In this document: one piece after another, positions 28,268 through 35,908 of the stretch
Position numbering within the stretch: the first letter of the stretch is position 1
Layout of the letters: each line of letters opens with the position of its first letter
Source of the DNA: Bacillus andreraoultii
GTDB lineage: Bacteria > Bacillota > Bacilli > Bacillales > Caldibacillaceae
Assembly: GCF_001244735.1 (NCBI RefSeq)
Contig: NZ_LN868937.1
Span: 1,236,894 to 1,300,893 of the forward strand
Direction of reading: 5' to 3'
Length of the DNA stretch: 64,000 nt
Notes under the pieces: model-generated
The model's database searches: none
What the model saw: only the letters and a program-made list of their open reading frames with translations
Told to the model about the DNA's origin: nothing
Position numbers and translations under genes: made by a program

Positions 28268-28530
28268 GTTAATAGGGGCTACCCAGAAAGAATGTATTTT
28301 GATTTTCGGATGCCCATATTCATGTTCAAAGCCTTGATATATCAACATTCTTGATTTTCACATTTTTTAGGAAATCCACTTTTCGGACAGCCCCAATTTC
28401 TACTTTCCAATACGCATAAGCGCAAAAGGAAGGCATCGAGCACATCAAAGCCGAAAAACTCTCTTTCCGCTCGGCGAACTCTAGTCTCTTTGGTTGCTTG
28501 AAGGATCAAGCCATGAGTTTTCTATACTGA
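28268..28530 (+). repeat. Intergenic repeat family, copy 2, interrupted
   Basis: Both flanks match the family: TTAATAGG before 28275 and CAATTTCTACTTTCCAATAC with ACGCATAAGCGCAAAAGG after 28394, then CATCAAAGCCGAAAAACTC, CTCTAGTCTCTTTGG and GATCAAGCC. The middle is replaced by the inverted-repeat element at 28274-28395. No gene lies in the whole 500-bp obg-safA gap. Confidence 0.75.
28274..28395. mobile_element. Small inverted-repeat element (MITE-like)
   Basis: About 122 bp bounded by imperfect inverted ends: GGGGCTACCCAGAAAG at the left and CTTTTCGGACAGCCCC at the right. The right end read inward (GGGGCTGTCCGAAAAG) resembles ends of IS1182-type insertion sequences. There is no transposase. 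The DNA on each side belongs to the intergenic repeat family, so the element appears to have replaced or entered it. Confidence 0.5.
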
Positions 28531-28669
28531 GTTAATAAATTGTATTCTTCCACCCACATGATGTAATGAAATATCCAATAAACAAAACAAGTACCGACTG
28601 TCCTCGACATAAATCCGTAAAGAGATTCATAAGTTTATACGAGAAAGAATGTCAATTTGCCTATAGTTT

Positions 28670-28677
28670 CATACAAT
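28670..28677 (+). promoter_or_regulatory. Candidate sigma-E -10 box of safA
   Basis: CATACAAT matches the sigma-E -10 consensus and lies 33 bp before the safA start. The -35 is not clear. safA is under sigma-E control in B. subtilis. Confidence 0.4.
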
Positions 28678-28709
28678 ATATAGCGAGTTTAGATTAGGAG
28701 GGGAATTGA

Positions 28710-30251
28710 GTGAGGATACACATTGTCCAAAAAGGAGATACACTGTGGAAAATTGCCCAAAAATATGGTGTAGACTTCAATCAATTAAAAAGCTTAAATT
28801 CACATTTATCCAATCCCGATGAAATCATGCCAGGAATGAAAATTAAAGTTCCTACACATAGTGGATCGGTTAAAAAAGAAGCACCGATGAAAGAAATGCC
28901 AATGAAAGAAATGCCAGTAAAGGAAAAGCCTATGACGAAGCATCCATTTGTTCAAATGAAGCCACCAACTTATCCAGTCGTGCATCATCATCATAAAGCT
29001 GAAAAACCGAAAGAAGTGATAAAGGAAGTACCAAAACCGATTTATATCCCAAAGCCACAGCCGATTGTTCCCGAAATCGATATAAATAATTACTACCAAG
29101 TTAATATGGCAAAAATGAATATAGAACAGCAAATACCGGTACAACAGCCAAAAGAGCTACCTATTGTTGAAAAAGAACAACCAATCAAAGAATTGCCAGT
29201 AACACCGGAACTTCCTGAACTACCTAAAATGGAAGCACCAATGGTTGAATGTCCAGAACAAGAGCAACCACAAATGATGATGCCACCTATGATGCCATGT
29301 CATCCGTGTGTACCAATGACACCTGTTTTACCAGGTTCAGGTATTCCGTGTATGTCAATAAGTCCAATTTGTTATCCGTGTCAATATCCATATATGTATG
29401 GCTATCCATATGCTGGTCAACATATGTTGCATGGCTATGGAAGTCTACCGATGATGTCACCACTACCTATTGCAACTTTTCAACCAATGACAAATCTAAC
29501 TATGACACCAGACATGTTTCAATATCCGATGCAGCAACCATTAGGAACAAATCCAGTGATGCAATCAGAAGATCCAAATCTACTCATGACAGGATATCCA
29601 ATGGGAGGTGGCATGCAACAAGGGATGCCGACTCAATTTATGGGAGATGGCATGCAACCTGCCATGTCATCGCAGTTAATGGAAGATGATGTGGTAGTAC
29701 CGACCGTCCCAGAACAGTTTGTGACACCACAAATTCCAACTGATGAAGAAAACTTGACTACAACCAATTTGCCACCTAACCCTTATCAAATGCCAATGCC
29801 AATGAATATGATGCCAACTACTATGCCAACAACATTTCCAATGCAATCGAACGTACCAATGACACAAAGTTTTCCAAGCCCAATGATGCAACAACCTTAC
29901 CCGATGATGCAAGGAATGCCAACTCAATCAGATGATTGTGGCTGTGGTGGCCCAAGCTTTGAATTGCCACAAGCAAATCCAATGATGACAATGGGTACAG
30001 CATATCCACAGTATAGTAACCCAACCTTTATGGGAGACGGAACAGTAAGTACTTTCCCAAGAGATGAGTATGGTTCGGTTATGCACGATGTGGGGGGGAT
30101 GTACCCTCAATCAGGATCTCTACCACAAGCAATGTATCCACAAACAGCACCAATGGGAATGTTTCCAGGAAATATGCCAGAACAAATGTCATATAATCAA
30201 GGGGACATGGAATATTACCAAAGAGAAGAATTTGATGAAGATGAAGAATAG
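28710..30251 (+). CDS. safA: Spore coat morphogenetic protein SafA
   Basis: 513-residue coat protein. The N-terminal LysM domain (MRIHIVQKGDTLWKIAQKYG...NPDEIMPGMKIKVPT, residues 1-50) targets it to spore peptidoglycan. The rest is Met/Pro/Gln-rich with short repeats such as KEMPMKEMPVKE, a Cys-containing stretch (MPCHPCVPM, VLPGSGIPCMS, ICYPCQYP), a DDCGCGG motif and an acidic tail. The LPGSG and DDCGCG motifs and the acidic end are shared with B. subtilis SafA. The start is GTG 28710 after AGGAGGGG. Many internal Met codons make an internal-start C-terminal form possible, as known for SafA. Confidence 0.9.
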   Translation: MRIHIVQKGDTLWKIAQKYGVDFNQLKSLNSHLSNPDEIMPGMKIKVPTHSGSVKKEAPMKEMPMKEMPVKEKPMTKHPFVQMKPPTYPVVHHHHKAEKPKEVIKEVPKPIYIPKPQPIVPEIDINNYYQVNMAKMNIEQQIPVQQPKELPIVEKEQPIKELPVTPELPELPKMEAPMVECPEQEQPQMMMPPMMPCHPCVPMTPVLPGSGIPCMSISPICYPCQYPYMYGYPYAGQHMLHGYGSLPMMSPLPIATFQPMTNLTMTPDMFQYPMQQPLGTNPVMQSEDPNLLMTGYPMGGGMQQGMPTQFMGDGMQPAMSSQLMEDDVVVPTVPEQFVTPQIPTDEENLTTTNLPPNPYQMPMPMNMMPTTMPTTFPMQSNVPMTQSFPSPMMQQPYPMMQGMPTQSDDCGCGGPSFELPQANPMMTMGTAYPQYSNPTFMGDGTVSTFPRDEYGSVMHDVGGMYPQSGSLPQAMYPQTAPMGMFPGNMPEQMSYNQGDMEYYQREEFDEDEE

Positions 30252-30262
30252 AAATGCACGAA

Positions 30263-30293
30263 TAACAGCGGGGAATAGACCTCGCTGTTTTTT
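30263..30293 (+). terminator. Terminator after safA
   Basis: AACAGCG...CGCTGTT hairpin followed by TTTTTTCTT, 11 bp after the safA stop. Confidence 0.8.
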
Positions 30294-30774
30294 CTTAATC
30301 GTGGTGAAAAAGGAAGAAACGGTCATCTAGAAGGGTTCTAGACGCTCAACTCATGGCCAATGGCCAATCGAATGGAAGTGAACATGTGCCACACCTAAAA
30401 AGGCCAAAAAACGGACAAGCCCATTCATACGAAGCTTGTCCGTTGTGTTATTCATATGAGTGAATCCGAATTTGACTTTCAGAGTCAAAGAAATGTGCTT
30501 TGTTCGCTTTCTTAAAAATTTTTAGCTCGCATTGTAAAATCGTGTACCTAAGAAAACGCCATCTCTTTTCCATCAATCATAAAAATAAACAGAGCCTTTC
30601 TATGAAAAATTCAATTCTTTGATGAGTTTTTGTATATCATTCATCAAATATCATAACCTAAAAAGGCGAACTTTTTGATAATTAAAAAAGAAAGTACGTA
30701 CAATCACATCCAATTTTATAATGCTTTTTATATATGATAAAATTAAGCTAGCTAATTGGAAAGGATGACAGAAT
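30294..30774. other. safA-nadE intergenic region with minus-strand hairpin
   Basis: No gene on the plus strand. At 30411-30443 a perfect 10-bp stem (ACGGACAAGC / GCTTGTCCGT) has its T-run only on the minus strand (A-run at 30405-30411), so it reads as a leftward terminator. A second short palindrome, TTTGACT...AGTCAAA, lies near 30472. I see no convincing leftward promoter. TATAAAATTA-type AT boxes near 30715-30745 may serve nadE. Confidence 0.45.
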
Positions 30775-31515
30775 GTGGAAGAAAAAATAACGAAACTAAT
30801 TGAATGGTTACGGCAACAAGTGAAAAACGCGAATTTAAATGGATTAATTGTAGGACTTAGTGGAGGAATTGATTCTGCTGTCGTCGCCCATTTAATTAAA
30901 CGCGCATTTCCCGACACGTCAATGGGAGTAATCATGCCTTGCAAAAGTAATCCACAAGATATAGAGGATGCCTTAAAAGTTGTGGAAAGTAGTGGAATTG
31001 ATTATTTAAAAATTGATTTAACAGAAACCCATCAAGTTCTCTTCACGGCCATAGAGAAAGAGTTAAAAGATAAAGGGGAATGGAACGAAGAAAAAACTCG
31101 AATTGGCGACGCGAATACGAGAGCCCGTCTTCGTATGACTACTTTATATGAAATCGCAACGAATTATGGTTATCTTGTTGTTGGTACCGATAATGCTGCG
31201 GAATGGCATACGGGTTACTTTACAAAATACGGTGATGGTGGTGTCGATTTAGTTCCACTCGTTCATTTTACAAAAGGTGAAGTTCGTGAAATGGCAAAAA
31301 TTCTAGGTGTCCCGAAAGATATCATTGAAAAAGCACCGAGCGCAGGTCTTTGGGAAGGTCAAACCGATGAAAGTGAAATGGGAACAACTTACGATAAGAT
31401 TGATAAATATTTACGTGGAGAAACAATTCCTGAAAAAGACAGAGAAGTTATTGATCGACTACATCGAATTTCGGAACATAAAAGAAATTTAGCAGCAAAA
31501 CCGCCGAAATTTTAA
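30775..31515 (+). CDS. nadE: NH3-dependent NAD+ synthetase
   Basis: 246-residue enzyme that amidates deamido-NAD+ using ammonia, the last step of NAD synthesis. It has the ATP pyrophosphatase loop LSGGIDSAVVAHL, GTDNAAEWHTGYFTKYGDGG and the ligand-binding WEGQTDESEMG. No glutaminase domain is present. The start is GTG 30775. It is shorter than the B. subtilis enzyme and not in the B. subtilis place, so may be a distinct clade of the family. Confidence 0.93.
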   Translation: MEEKITKLIEWLRQQVKNANLNGLIVGLSGGIDSAVVAHLIKRAFPDTSMGVIMPCKSNPQDIEDALKVVESSGIDYLKIDLTETHQVLFTAIEKELKDKGEWNEEKTRIGDANTRARLRMTTLYEIATNYGYLVVGTDNAAEWHTGYFTKYGDGGVDLVPLVHFTKGEVREMAKILGVPKDIIEKAPSAGLWEGQTDESEMGTTYDKIDKYLRGETIPEKDREVIDRLHRISEHKRNLAAKPPKF

Positions 31516-31590
31516 CAAGTAAGTTATTGTCCCTTAACGAAAGATTCAGCAACTAATTTAGGCAAATCTGAGCGGATAGACTGACATATT

Positions 31591-31720
31591 TTAGATAATA
31601 GAAAAGTATAAATTTCCCAATTTTTACTTTTCTAAACGTATAAGGAAGGCTTCGAGCATTACATCAAAGCCGAAAAACGCTCTTTCTTTTCGTCTAAAGA
31701 CTCAAGCTAAAAGTTTAACC
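31591..31720 (+). repeat. Intergenic repeat family, copy 3 (nadE-bofC)
   Basis: Starts TTTTAGATAATAGAAAAG and keeps TTCCCAATTTTTACTTTTC, AAGGAAGGCTTCGAGCATT, ACATCAAAGCCGAAAAACGC and the GACTCAAGC landmark, with an internal deletion of the CTCTAGTCTC part. Just downstream, TTGCCTCG...CGAGGCAA (31730-31761) forms a hairpin without a T-run. Confidence 0.7.
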
Positions 31721-31852
31721 ATGCTAAAGTTGCCTCGGTTCTTTCGTAAGAGTCGAGGCAAAGTTATAGCTAACGTTCCTCCCTCGATCAATTTATTTTA
31801 GAACCTTAGGTTATTATGATTTAACAATGGTAAAAATAATAGTAGAATCGAA

Positions 31853-32371
31853 ATGATTGAGGTGAGGATAATCAAAAATAGACATTGTATACGGCTCATA
31901 GTACTACTTCTCATCGGAATAGTAATGATGGGTATATCCCAACAAATCGTCACCGCAGCGGCAGAACGACAAAGGGTAGTTATATTGGAACGCCATTATT
32001 TAGATGGTGATAGGAGCGAAGAAGTTGTCATTGAGGAATTAACCTATTCCGAAATAAGAAAAAAATATACGGATTGGTCCTTCGTTTTTGCGAATCAAGA
32101 TTATATCAAATTTACAAAGTTCGTTAATGATATTTCACCTTTACTAAAATCAAATGGTTTTTTTGGTATAACGAAGGATGGTACACTATCCATTTTTAAC
32201 GGCAAACCAAACGAAGAAAATGTTATTCATTCTTTTTTTCAAATTGATTTAGGAAAACTAGAAACACGTTCACAGGAACAATTAGTTAAAGGTATCCCAG
32301 TCCGAACGAAGGAAGATTTTATTCAAGTTTTGGAAGCCTTTAAACCTTATAGTCTAACGATTGGACAGTAA
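31853..32371 (+). CDS. bofC: BofC, forespore intercompartmental signalling regulator
   Basis: 172-residue secreted or membrane-anchored protein: hydrophobic N-terminal segment (CIRLIVLLLIGIVMMGISQQI) ending AAA, then BofC N- and C-terminal domains (LERHYLDGDRSEEVVIEEL; FVNDISPLLKSNGFFGITKDGTLSIF; SFFQIDLGKLE). In B. subtilis it restrains SpoIVB and so acts in the sigma-K checkpoint whose protease pair is also in this window. Position before ruvA is conserved, though an adh/adhE block now intervenes. The start is uncertain: ATG 31853 has a weak site, and GAGGTGAGG lies just after it. Confidence 0.85.
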   Translation: MIEVRIIKNRHCIRLIVLLLIGIVMMGISQQIVTAAAERQRVVILERHYLDGDRSEEVVIEELTYSEIRKKYTDWSFVFANQDYIKFTKFVNDISPLLKSNGFFGITKDGTLSIFNGKPNEENVIHSFFQIDLGKLETRSQEQLVKGIPVRTKEDFIQVLEAFKPYSLTIGQ

Positions 32372-32403
32372 AAAAGGTAGAGGGCTTTCTTTTTGTGAAT
32401 AAT

Positions 32404-32421
32404 ATGTGAAATATATGACAA
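32404..32421 (+). promoter_or_regulatory. Candidate Rex operator of adh
   Basis: ATGTGAAATATATGACAA matches the Rex consensus TTGTGAA-N4-TTCACAA at 11 of 14 fixed positions and lies just before the -35 box. A separate TTGTGAA half-site lies at 32393. Confidence 0.45.
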
Positions 32422-32426
32422 ATAGA

Positions 32427-32454
32427 TTGTTTTCTCTTCGTTTTGCGATATAAT
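32427..32454 (+). promoter_or_regulatory. Promoter of adh
   Basis: TTGTTT (32427-32432), 16-base spacer, perfect -10 TATAAT (32449-32454). The leader to the start codon is about 210 bases, unusually long. Confidence 0.6.
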
Positions 32455-32467
32455 CTAATTAGAAACA

Positions 32468-32481
32468 TGAAAACGCTTAAA
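32468..32481 (+). promoter_or_regulatory. Candidate CcpA (cre) site of adh
   Basis: TGAAAACGCTTAAA matches the cre consensus TGWAARCGYTWNCW at 13 of 14 positions and lies about 14 bp after the -10, where CcpA normally represses. Confidence 0.5.
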
Positions 32482-32672
32482 CAAGTGAATCAAGTTTCTA
32501 CAAAGCCTATCCAGTCGTTTTTTAAGTTGGATAGAAAGTATTTATTCGGTTAGGAAAGGTTCTATTTTTTAATCTATTTCGGGACTAAATTTGACCATAC
32601 TGGGACAAAAATCTCGAAATGATGAATTCCAACAAACGGATGAATAATCGATACTGAAGGAGGAATCCCATC

Positions 32673-33824
32673 ATGGCAACAAGTGAATTTTATATGCCAA
32701 CAGTAAACTTATTTGGAGTAGACAAAGTAGAAGAAGTGGGACAAAGACTTAAAGGACTTGGTTCTAAAAAAACGTTGATTGTAACTGACCAAGGTATGGT
32801 AAGTTTAGGTCATGCTGATCGTGTAGCTGGTATTGTACGTGAAGTAGGATTAGAGGTTGTTACTTTCGCAGATGTTGTACCGAATCCTACAGATAAAAAT
32901 GTGGAAGCTGGTTTGAAAATATTTAATGAAGAAGGTTGCGACTCTATTATTTCTCTTGGTGGCGGTAGTCCTCATGACTGTGCAAAAGGGATTGGTCTTG
33001 TTGCAGCTAATGGTGGAACAATTCATGATTATGAAGGCTTAGATCGTTCTGAAAAACCAATGGTACCTCTTGCAGCGATTAATACAACAGCTGGTACAGC
33101 AAGTGAAATGACAAAATTCACGATTATTACGGATACAAGTCGTAAAGTAAAAATGGCTATCGTTGACAAACATGTTACACCTACTTTCTCTGTAAATGAT
33201 CCAATTTTAATGATGGGTATGCCACCATCCTTAACAGCAGCAACTGGATTAGATGCCTTAACTCATGCTGTAGAAGCATATGTATCTACTGCTGCAACAC
33301 CATTAACGGATGCTTGTGCTTTAAAAGCAATTGAACTTATTCCGGAATTTTTACCACGTGCATTTGCAAATGGTCAAGATTTAGAAGCTCGTGAACAAAT
33401 GATTTATGCACAATATTTAGCTGGTATGGCATTTAATAATGCATCTTTAGGATATGTTCATGCGATTGCTCACCAATTTGGTGGCTTCTATGACCTACCA
33501 CATGGTGTATGTAATGCTATTCTTTTACCACATGTAAGTAAATTTAATCTTGTTGCTCGTCCAGACCGCTTCCGTGATATTGCGATTGCATTAGGTGAAA
33601 AAGTTGATGGACTAAGCACTTATGAAGCTGCGGAAAAGGCAATTGCTGTGATAGAACGGCTGGCTCGTGATATGAACATCCCAAGCGGTTTCAAAGAATT
33701 AGGTGCAAAAGAAGAAGATATTCAAATTTTAGCAGAACATGCGATGGCAGATGCTTGTGCAGCAACAAACCCACGTAAAGCTAAACTTGAAGAAGTGATG
33801 GAAATTATTCGCCAAGCAATGTAA
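32673..33824 (+). CDS. Iron-containing alcohol dehydrogenase
   Basis: 383-residue NAD-dependent group III alcohol dehydrogenase (EutG/AdhB type). It has GGGSPHDCAKG for cofactor binding, and the metal ligands in GLDALTHAVEAYVS and HAIAHQFGGFYDLPHGVCNAILLPH. It probably reduces acetaldehyde to ethanol or oxidises short alcohols. AAGGAGGAA precedes ATG 32673. The promoter carries candidate Rex and cre sites, so control by NADH/NAD ratio and glucose is likely. Confidence 0.92.
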   Translation: MATSEFYMPTVNLFGVDKVEEVGQRLKGLGSKKTLIVTDQGMVSLGHADRVAGIVREVGLEVVTFADVVPNPTDKNVEAGLKIFNEEGCDSIISLGGGSPHDCAKGIGLVAANGGTIHDYEGLDRSEKPMVPLAAINTTAGTASEMTKFTIITDTSRKVKMAIVDKHVTPTFSVNDPILMMGMPPSLTAATGLDALTHAVEAYVSTAATPLTDACALKAIELIPEFLPRAFANGQDLEAREQMIYAQYLAGMAFNNASLGYVHAIAHQFGGFYDLPHGVCNAILLPHVSKFNLVARPDRFRDIAIALGEKVDGLSTYEAAEKAIAVIERLARDMNIPSGFKELGAKEEDIQILAEHAMADACAATNPRKAKLEEVMEIIRQAM

Positions 33825-33861
33825 ATAATTTTGAATGAATAAACGAACTTGATATAATAAG

Positions 33862-33909
33862 GGCTTGTCATTTAGCATACGGTTTAATAGCTAAATGGCA
33901 AGCTTTTTT
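33862..33909 (+). terminator. Terminator after adh
   Basis: GCTTGTCATTTAGC and GCTAAATGGCAAGC pair almost perfectly, followed by TTTTTTA, which is also the first base run of intergenic repeat copy 4. Confidence 0.85.
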
Positions 33910-33990
33910 AGCTAATAGGAAAGTAAAGCGTAACTACGGCTCTTGGTTGTCTGAAGGATCTAGCATCACTGATATTCTTTACTTTTAATC
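33906..33990 (+). repeat. Intergenic repeat family, copy 4, shortened
   Basis: TTTTAGCTAATAGGAAAGTA is followed directly by AGCGTAACTACGGCTC and TTGGTTGTCTGAAGGATC, so the middle of the repeat is missing. Confidence 0.6.
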
Positions 33991-34385
33991 ATTTGCAAAC
34001 CCTCAACATTTTCAGTGGAATGTTTTTTTCTTAAAAATAAAAAGAAGAAAGATAAAATGAATATGTGTAAAATTATTCTCGGGAGGAATTCAAGCAAAAT
34101 TTCCGAAAAAAAGAGAGAAGGCACGTATGCTACCAGGCACATACATTTTAGAAAAAGAGCCTTCTCATGAGTAACATTATAACAAAAATATATGGGCTTT
34201 TAAAGAATACCTGAAGAACAGTTTCAAATATATGTACGAGACGTTTGCTTATTATTTTTTTTGCAAAGAGATATTTTAGTGGTAAAATATAATGTTACAT
34301 ACAATACAAGTATCATCCATAATGAATTTGTAAGATAAGGATAATATATTTAGTATGAAGAAGCTATCGGAAGGAATGTACATGT
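33991..34385. other. adh-hprK-like intergenic region with hairpin
   Basis: No gene. At 34115-34166 GAGAAGGC and GCCTTCTC close a large loop that includes GTATG...CATAC. A run of seven A just left of it makes it a terminator-like structure for the minus strand. A GTGGTAAAATATAATG tract near 34280-34295 may hold the promoter of the next gene. Confidence 0.4.
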
Positions 34386-35309
34386 ATGAAATCAATCACA
34401 ATTGAAAAAATGGCTCGAGCGTTCTCTTTGGAAGTATTAGAAGGTGGGGATTTTTTACACCGAACGATCACTCAACCAAGAACGCATCGACCTGGTCTTG
34501 AATTTATTGGTTATTTTGATTATTTTCCCAAAAAGCAAGTTCAAATCCTTGGGAAAAAGGAGATTACATATTTACATAAATTGACAGATGAAGAACGGCG
34601 CCATCGTATCGGCAATGTTGTTAAATATCATCCGCCCTGCTTTATTGTGACAAGAGGATTAGAAGGATTAACTTATCTTAGAAAGTTTTGTAAAGAAGAA
34701 TCGATTCCTCTACTCAGAACAACAGAAAAAACATCTGAGTTTGTAGATAAGTTAAATAATTATTTAAAAAATAAACTTGCTCCTGAAATGGCGATTCATG
34801 CAGTTTGTATGAATGTTTTTGGAGTAGGTATTTTATTACGCGGAAAATCAGGGATTGGTAAAAGTGAAACAGCTCATACGTTAATCGGACGTAGTCATCG
34901 GTTAATTGCTGATGATATTGTTGTATTGAAAAAAACAGGTTCTCAAACCATCCTTGGAACGCATAACCAAACAAATAAGGAATTTTTAGCGTTACGAAGC
35001 ATCGGTCTCCTAAATGTAGTTCGCGTTTATGGAAGAAAAGCTTTTCAAGAAGAAACGAGAATTGCTTTAGATATCGAATTATGTCCTTGGGAAGAAGATG
35101 ATTTAAATAATGAACTTGAATTAGAACCGCAGTACACAGAATATTTAGGTGTAAAAATCCCCCACGTAAAGATTCATCTTCACCCTGGACGAGATGTTGC
35201 TGGCCTCGTGGAAGCTGCATGTACGAATTATTATTTAATGCAACAAGGGTATAGTGCTGCAGAGGAATTTTTTGATCGGATTCAATCTCAATTGGAAAAC
35301 GAGGATTAG
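34386..35309 (+). CDS. Divergent HPr kinase/phosphorylase paralogue
   Basis: 307-residue protein with the two-domain HprK layout: N-terminal domain (1-128) and a P-loop domain with GKSGIGKSETAHTL (153-166), conserved His138, the Asp pair 176-177 (LIADDIVVL) and the C-terminal HPGRDVAGLVEAACTNYYL. The family signature usually reads LEIRGLGIINV, but here is LALRSIGLLNV (201-211): Ala replaces Glu and Ser replaces Gly. The normal hprK next to lgt should be elsewhere. It may phosphorylate HPr, Crh or another target, or have altered kinase/phosphorylase balance. It lies alone between two alcohol dehydrogenase genes with candidate CcpA sites. Confidence 0.85.
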   Translation: MKSITIEKMARAFSLEVLEGGDFLHRTITQPRTHRPGLEFIGYFDYFPKKQVQILGKKEITYLHKLTDEERRHRIGNVVKYHPPCFIVTRGLEGLTYLRKFCKEESIPLLRTTEKTSEFVDKLNNYLKNKLAPEMAIHAVCMNVFGVGILLRGKSGIGKSETAHTLIGRSHRLIADDIVVLKKTGSQTILGTHNQTNKEFLALRSIGLLNVVRVYGRKAFQEETRIALDIELCPWEEDDLNNELELEPQYTEYLGVKIPHVKIHLHPGRDVAGLVEAACTNYYLMQQGYSAAEEFFDRIQSQLENED

Positions 35310-35610
35310 TACCAACTTATAGAGAAAAAGGCTATAAAGGTCGTCTAGGATGGTTAAGGCGACCTATTACGTAAAAAGATGGAAAAGAATTTTTAACCTC
35401 ATTCTCCATGTTCACTCTCTCCGGTAATTCCCCATATTCAATTTATTCATCCGCTTGCCACTAACTGATAAAAAGAACATAGCAGTTGAAGTGTTACTAT
35501 GTACAAAAGGTGGCGGAATCTTTCTCTTCTATCAAAATATTGTTGGAAATATGTCTATTCTTTGTACAAGTATCGATTTATCTTTCTGAATTGTGAACGC
35601 AGGATATGAT
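35310..35610 (+). other. Upstream part of the hprK-like-adhE gap
   Basis: No gene. An AGGTCG...CGACCT hairpin at 35338-35365, without T-run, follows the hprK-like gene and may end its transcript. The rest up to the adhE control sites shows nothing I can assign. Confidence 0.4.
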
Positions 35611-35624
35611 TGTTAACGTTTTCT
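35611..35624 (+). promoter_or_regulatory. Candidate CcpA (cre) site of adhE
   Basis: TGTTAACGTTTTCT matches cre at 13 of 14 positions, about 75 bp upstream of the -35 box. Confidence 0.45.
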
Positions 35625-35675
35625 AGTTAATGTCAGCGATTTCATAAAAACACAAAAATAACACCTTCGAATAAA

Positions 35676-35693
35676 TTGTGAAATGTTTCACAA
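35676..35693 (+). promoter_or_regulatory. Rex operator of adhE
   Basis: TTGTGAAATGTTTCACAA is a perfect match to the Rex palindrome TTGTGAA-N4-TTCACAA and ends six bases before the -35 box. Rex releases its operators when NADH rises, so adhE should be induced on oxygen limitation. Confidence 0.85.
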
Positions 35694-35698
35694 AGATA

Positions 35699-35727
35699 TT
35701 GTATTCCTTTCGAAGACCTAATATAAT
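35699..35727 (+). promoter_or_regulatory. Promoter of adhE
   Basis: TTGTAT (35699-35704), 17-base spacer, TATAAT (35722-35727). Transcript start near 35734 gives a leader of about 175 bases. Confidence 0.75.
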
Positions 35728-35840
35728 GAAATTAGAAAGCAAGGATTACTTGTTTTCTAAGATAAGAATCAAAGAAATAGTAAAGAAAAGAGAATTCAAG
35801 TTAGGTTCTTTCTATTGTGAGACTAACTTAAAAATTTTGT

Positions 35841-35887
35841 ATTAGTGGGACATAAAAAGTCTTACATGGTTACTTTGTGTCCCTAAT
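35841..35887 (+). promoter_or_regulatory. Leader hairpin before adhE
   Basis: ATTAGTGGGACA and TGTCCCTAAT pair around a 25-base loop, ending about eight bases before the AGGAGG ribosome site. There is no T-run, so it is more likely an RNA-stability or translation-control element than a terminator. Confidence 0.5.
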
Positions 35888-35908
35888 AAAAGATAGGAGG
35901 CCTTTAAC

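Noticed and set aside
30360-30464. Leftward 34-codon frame across the 30411 hairpin
   Set aside because: It has no ribosome site and the terminator stem lies inside it.
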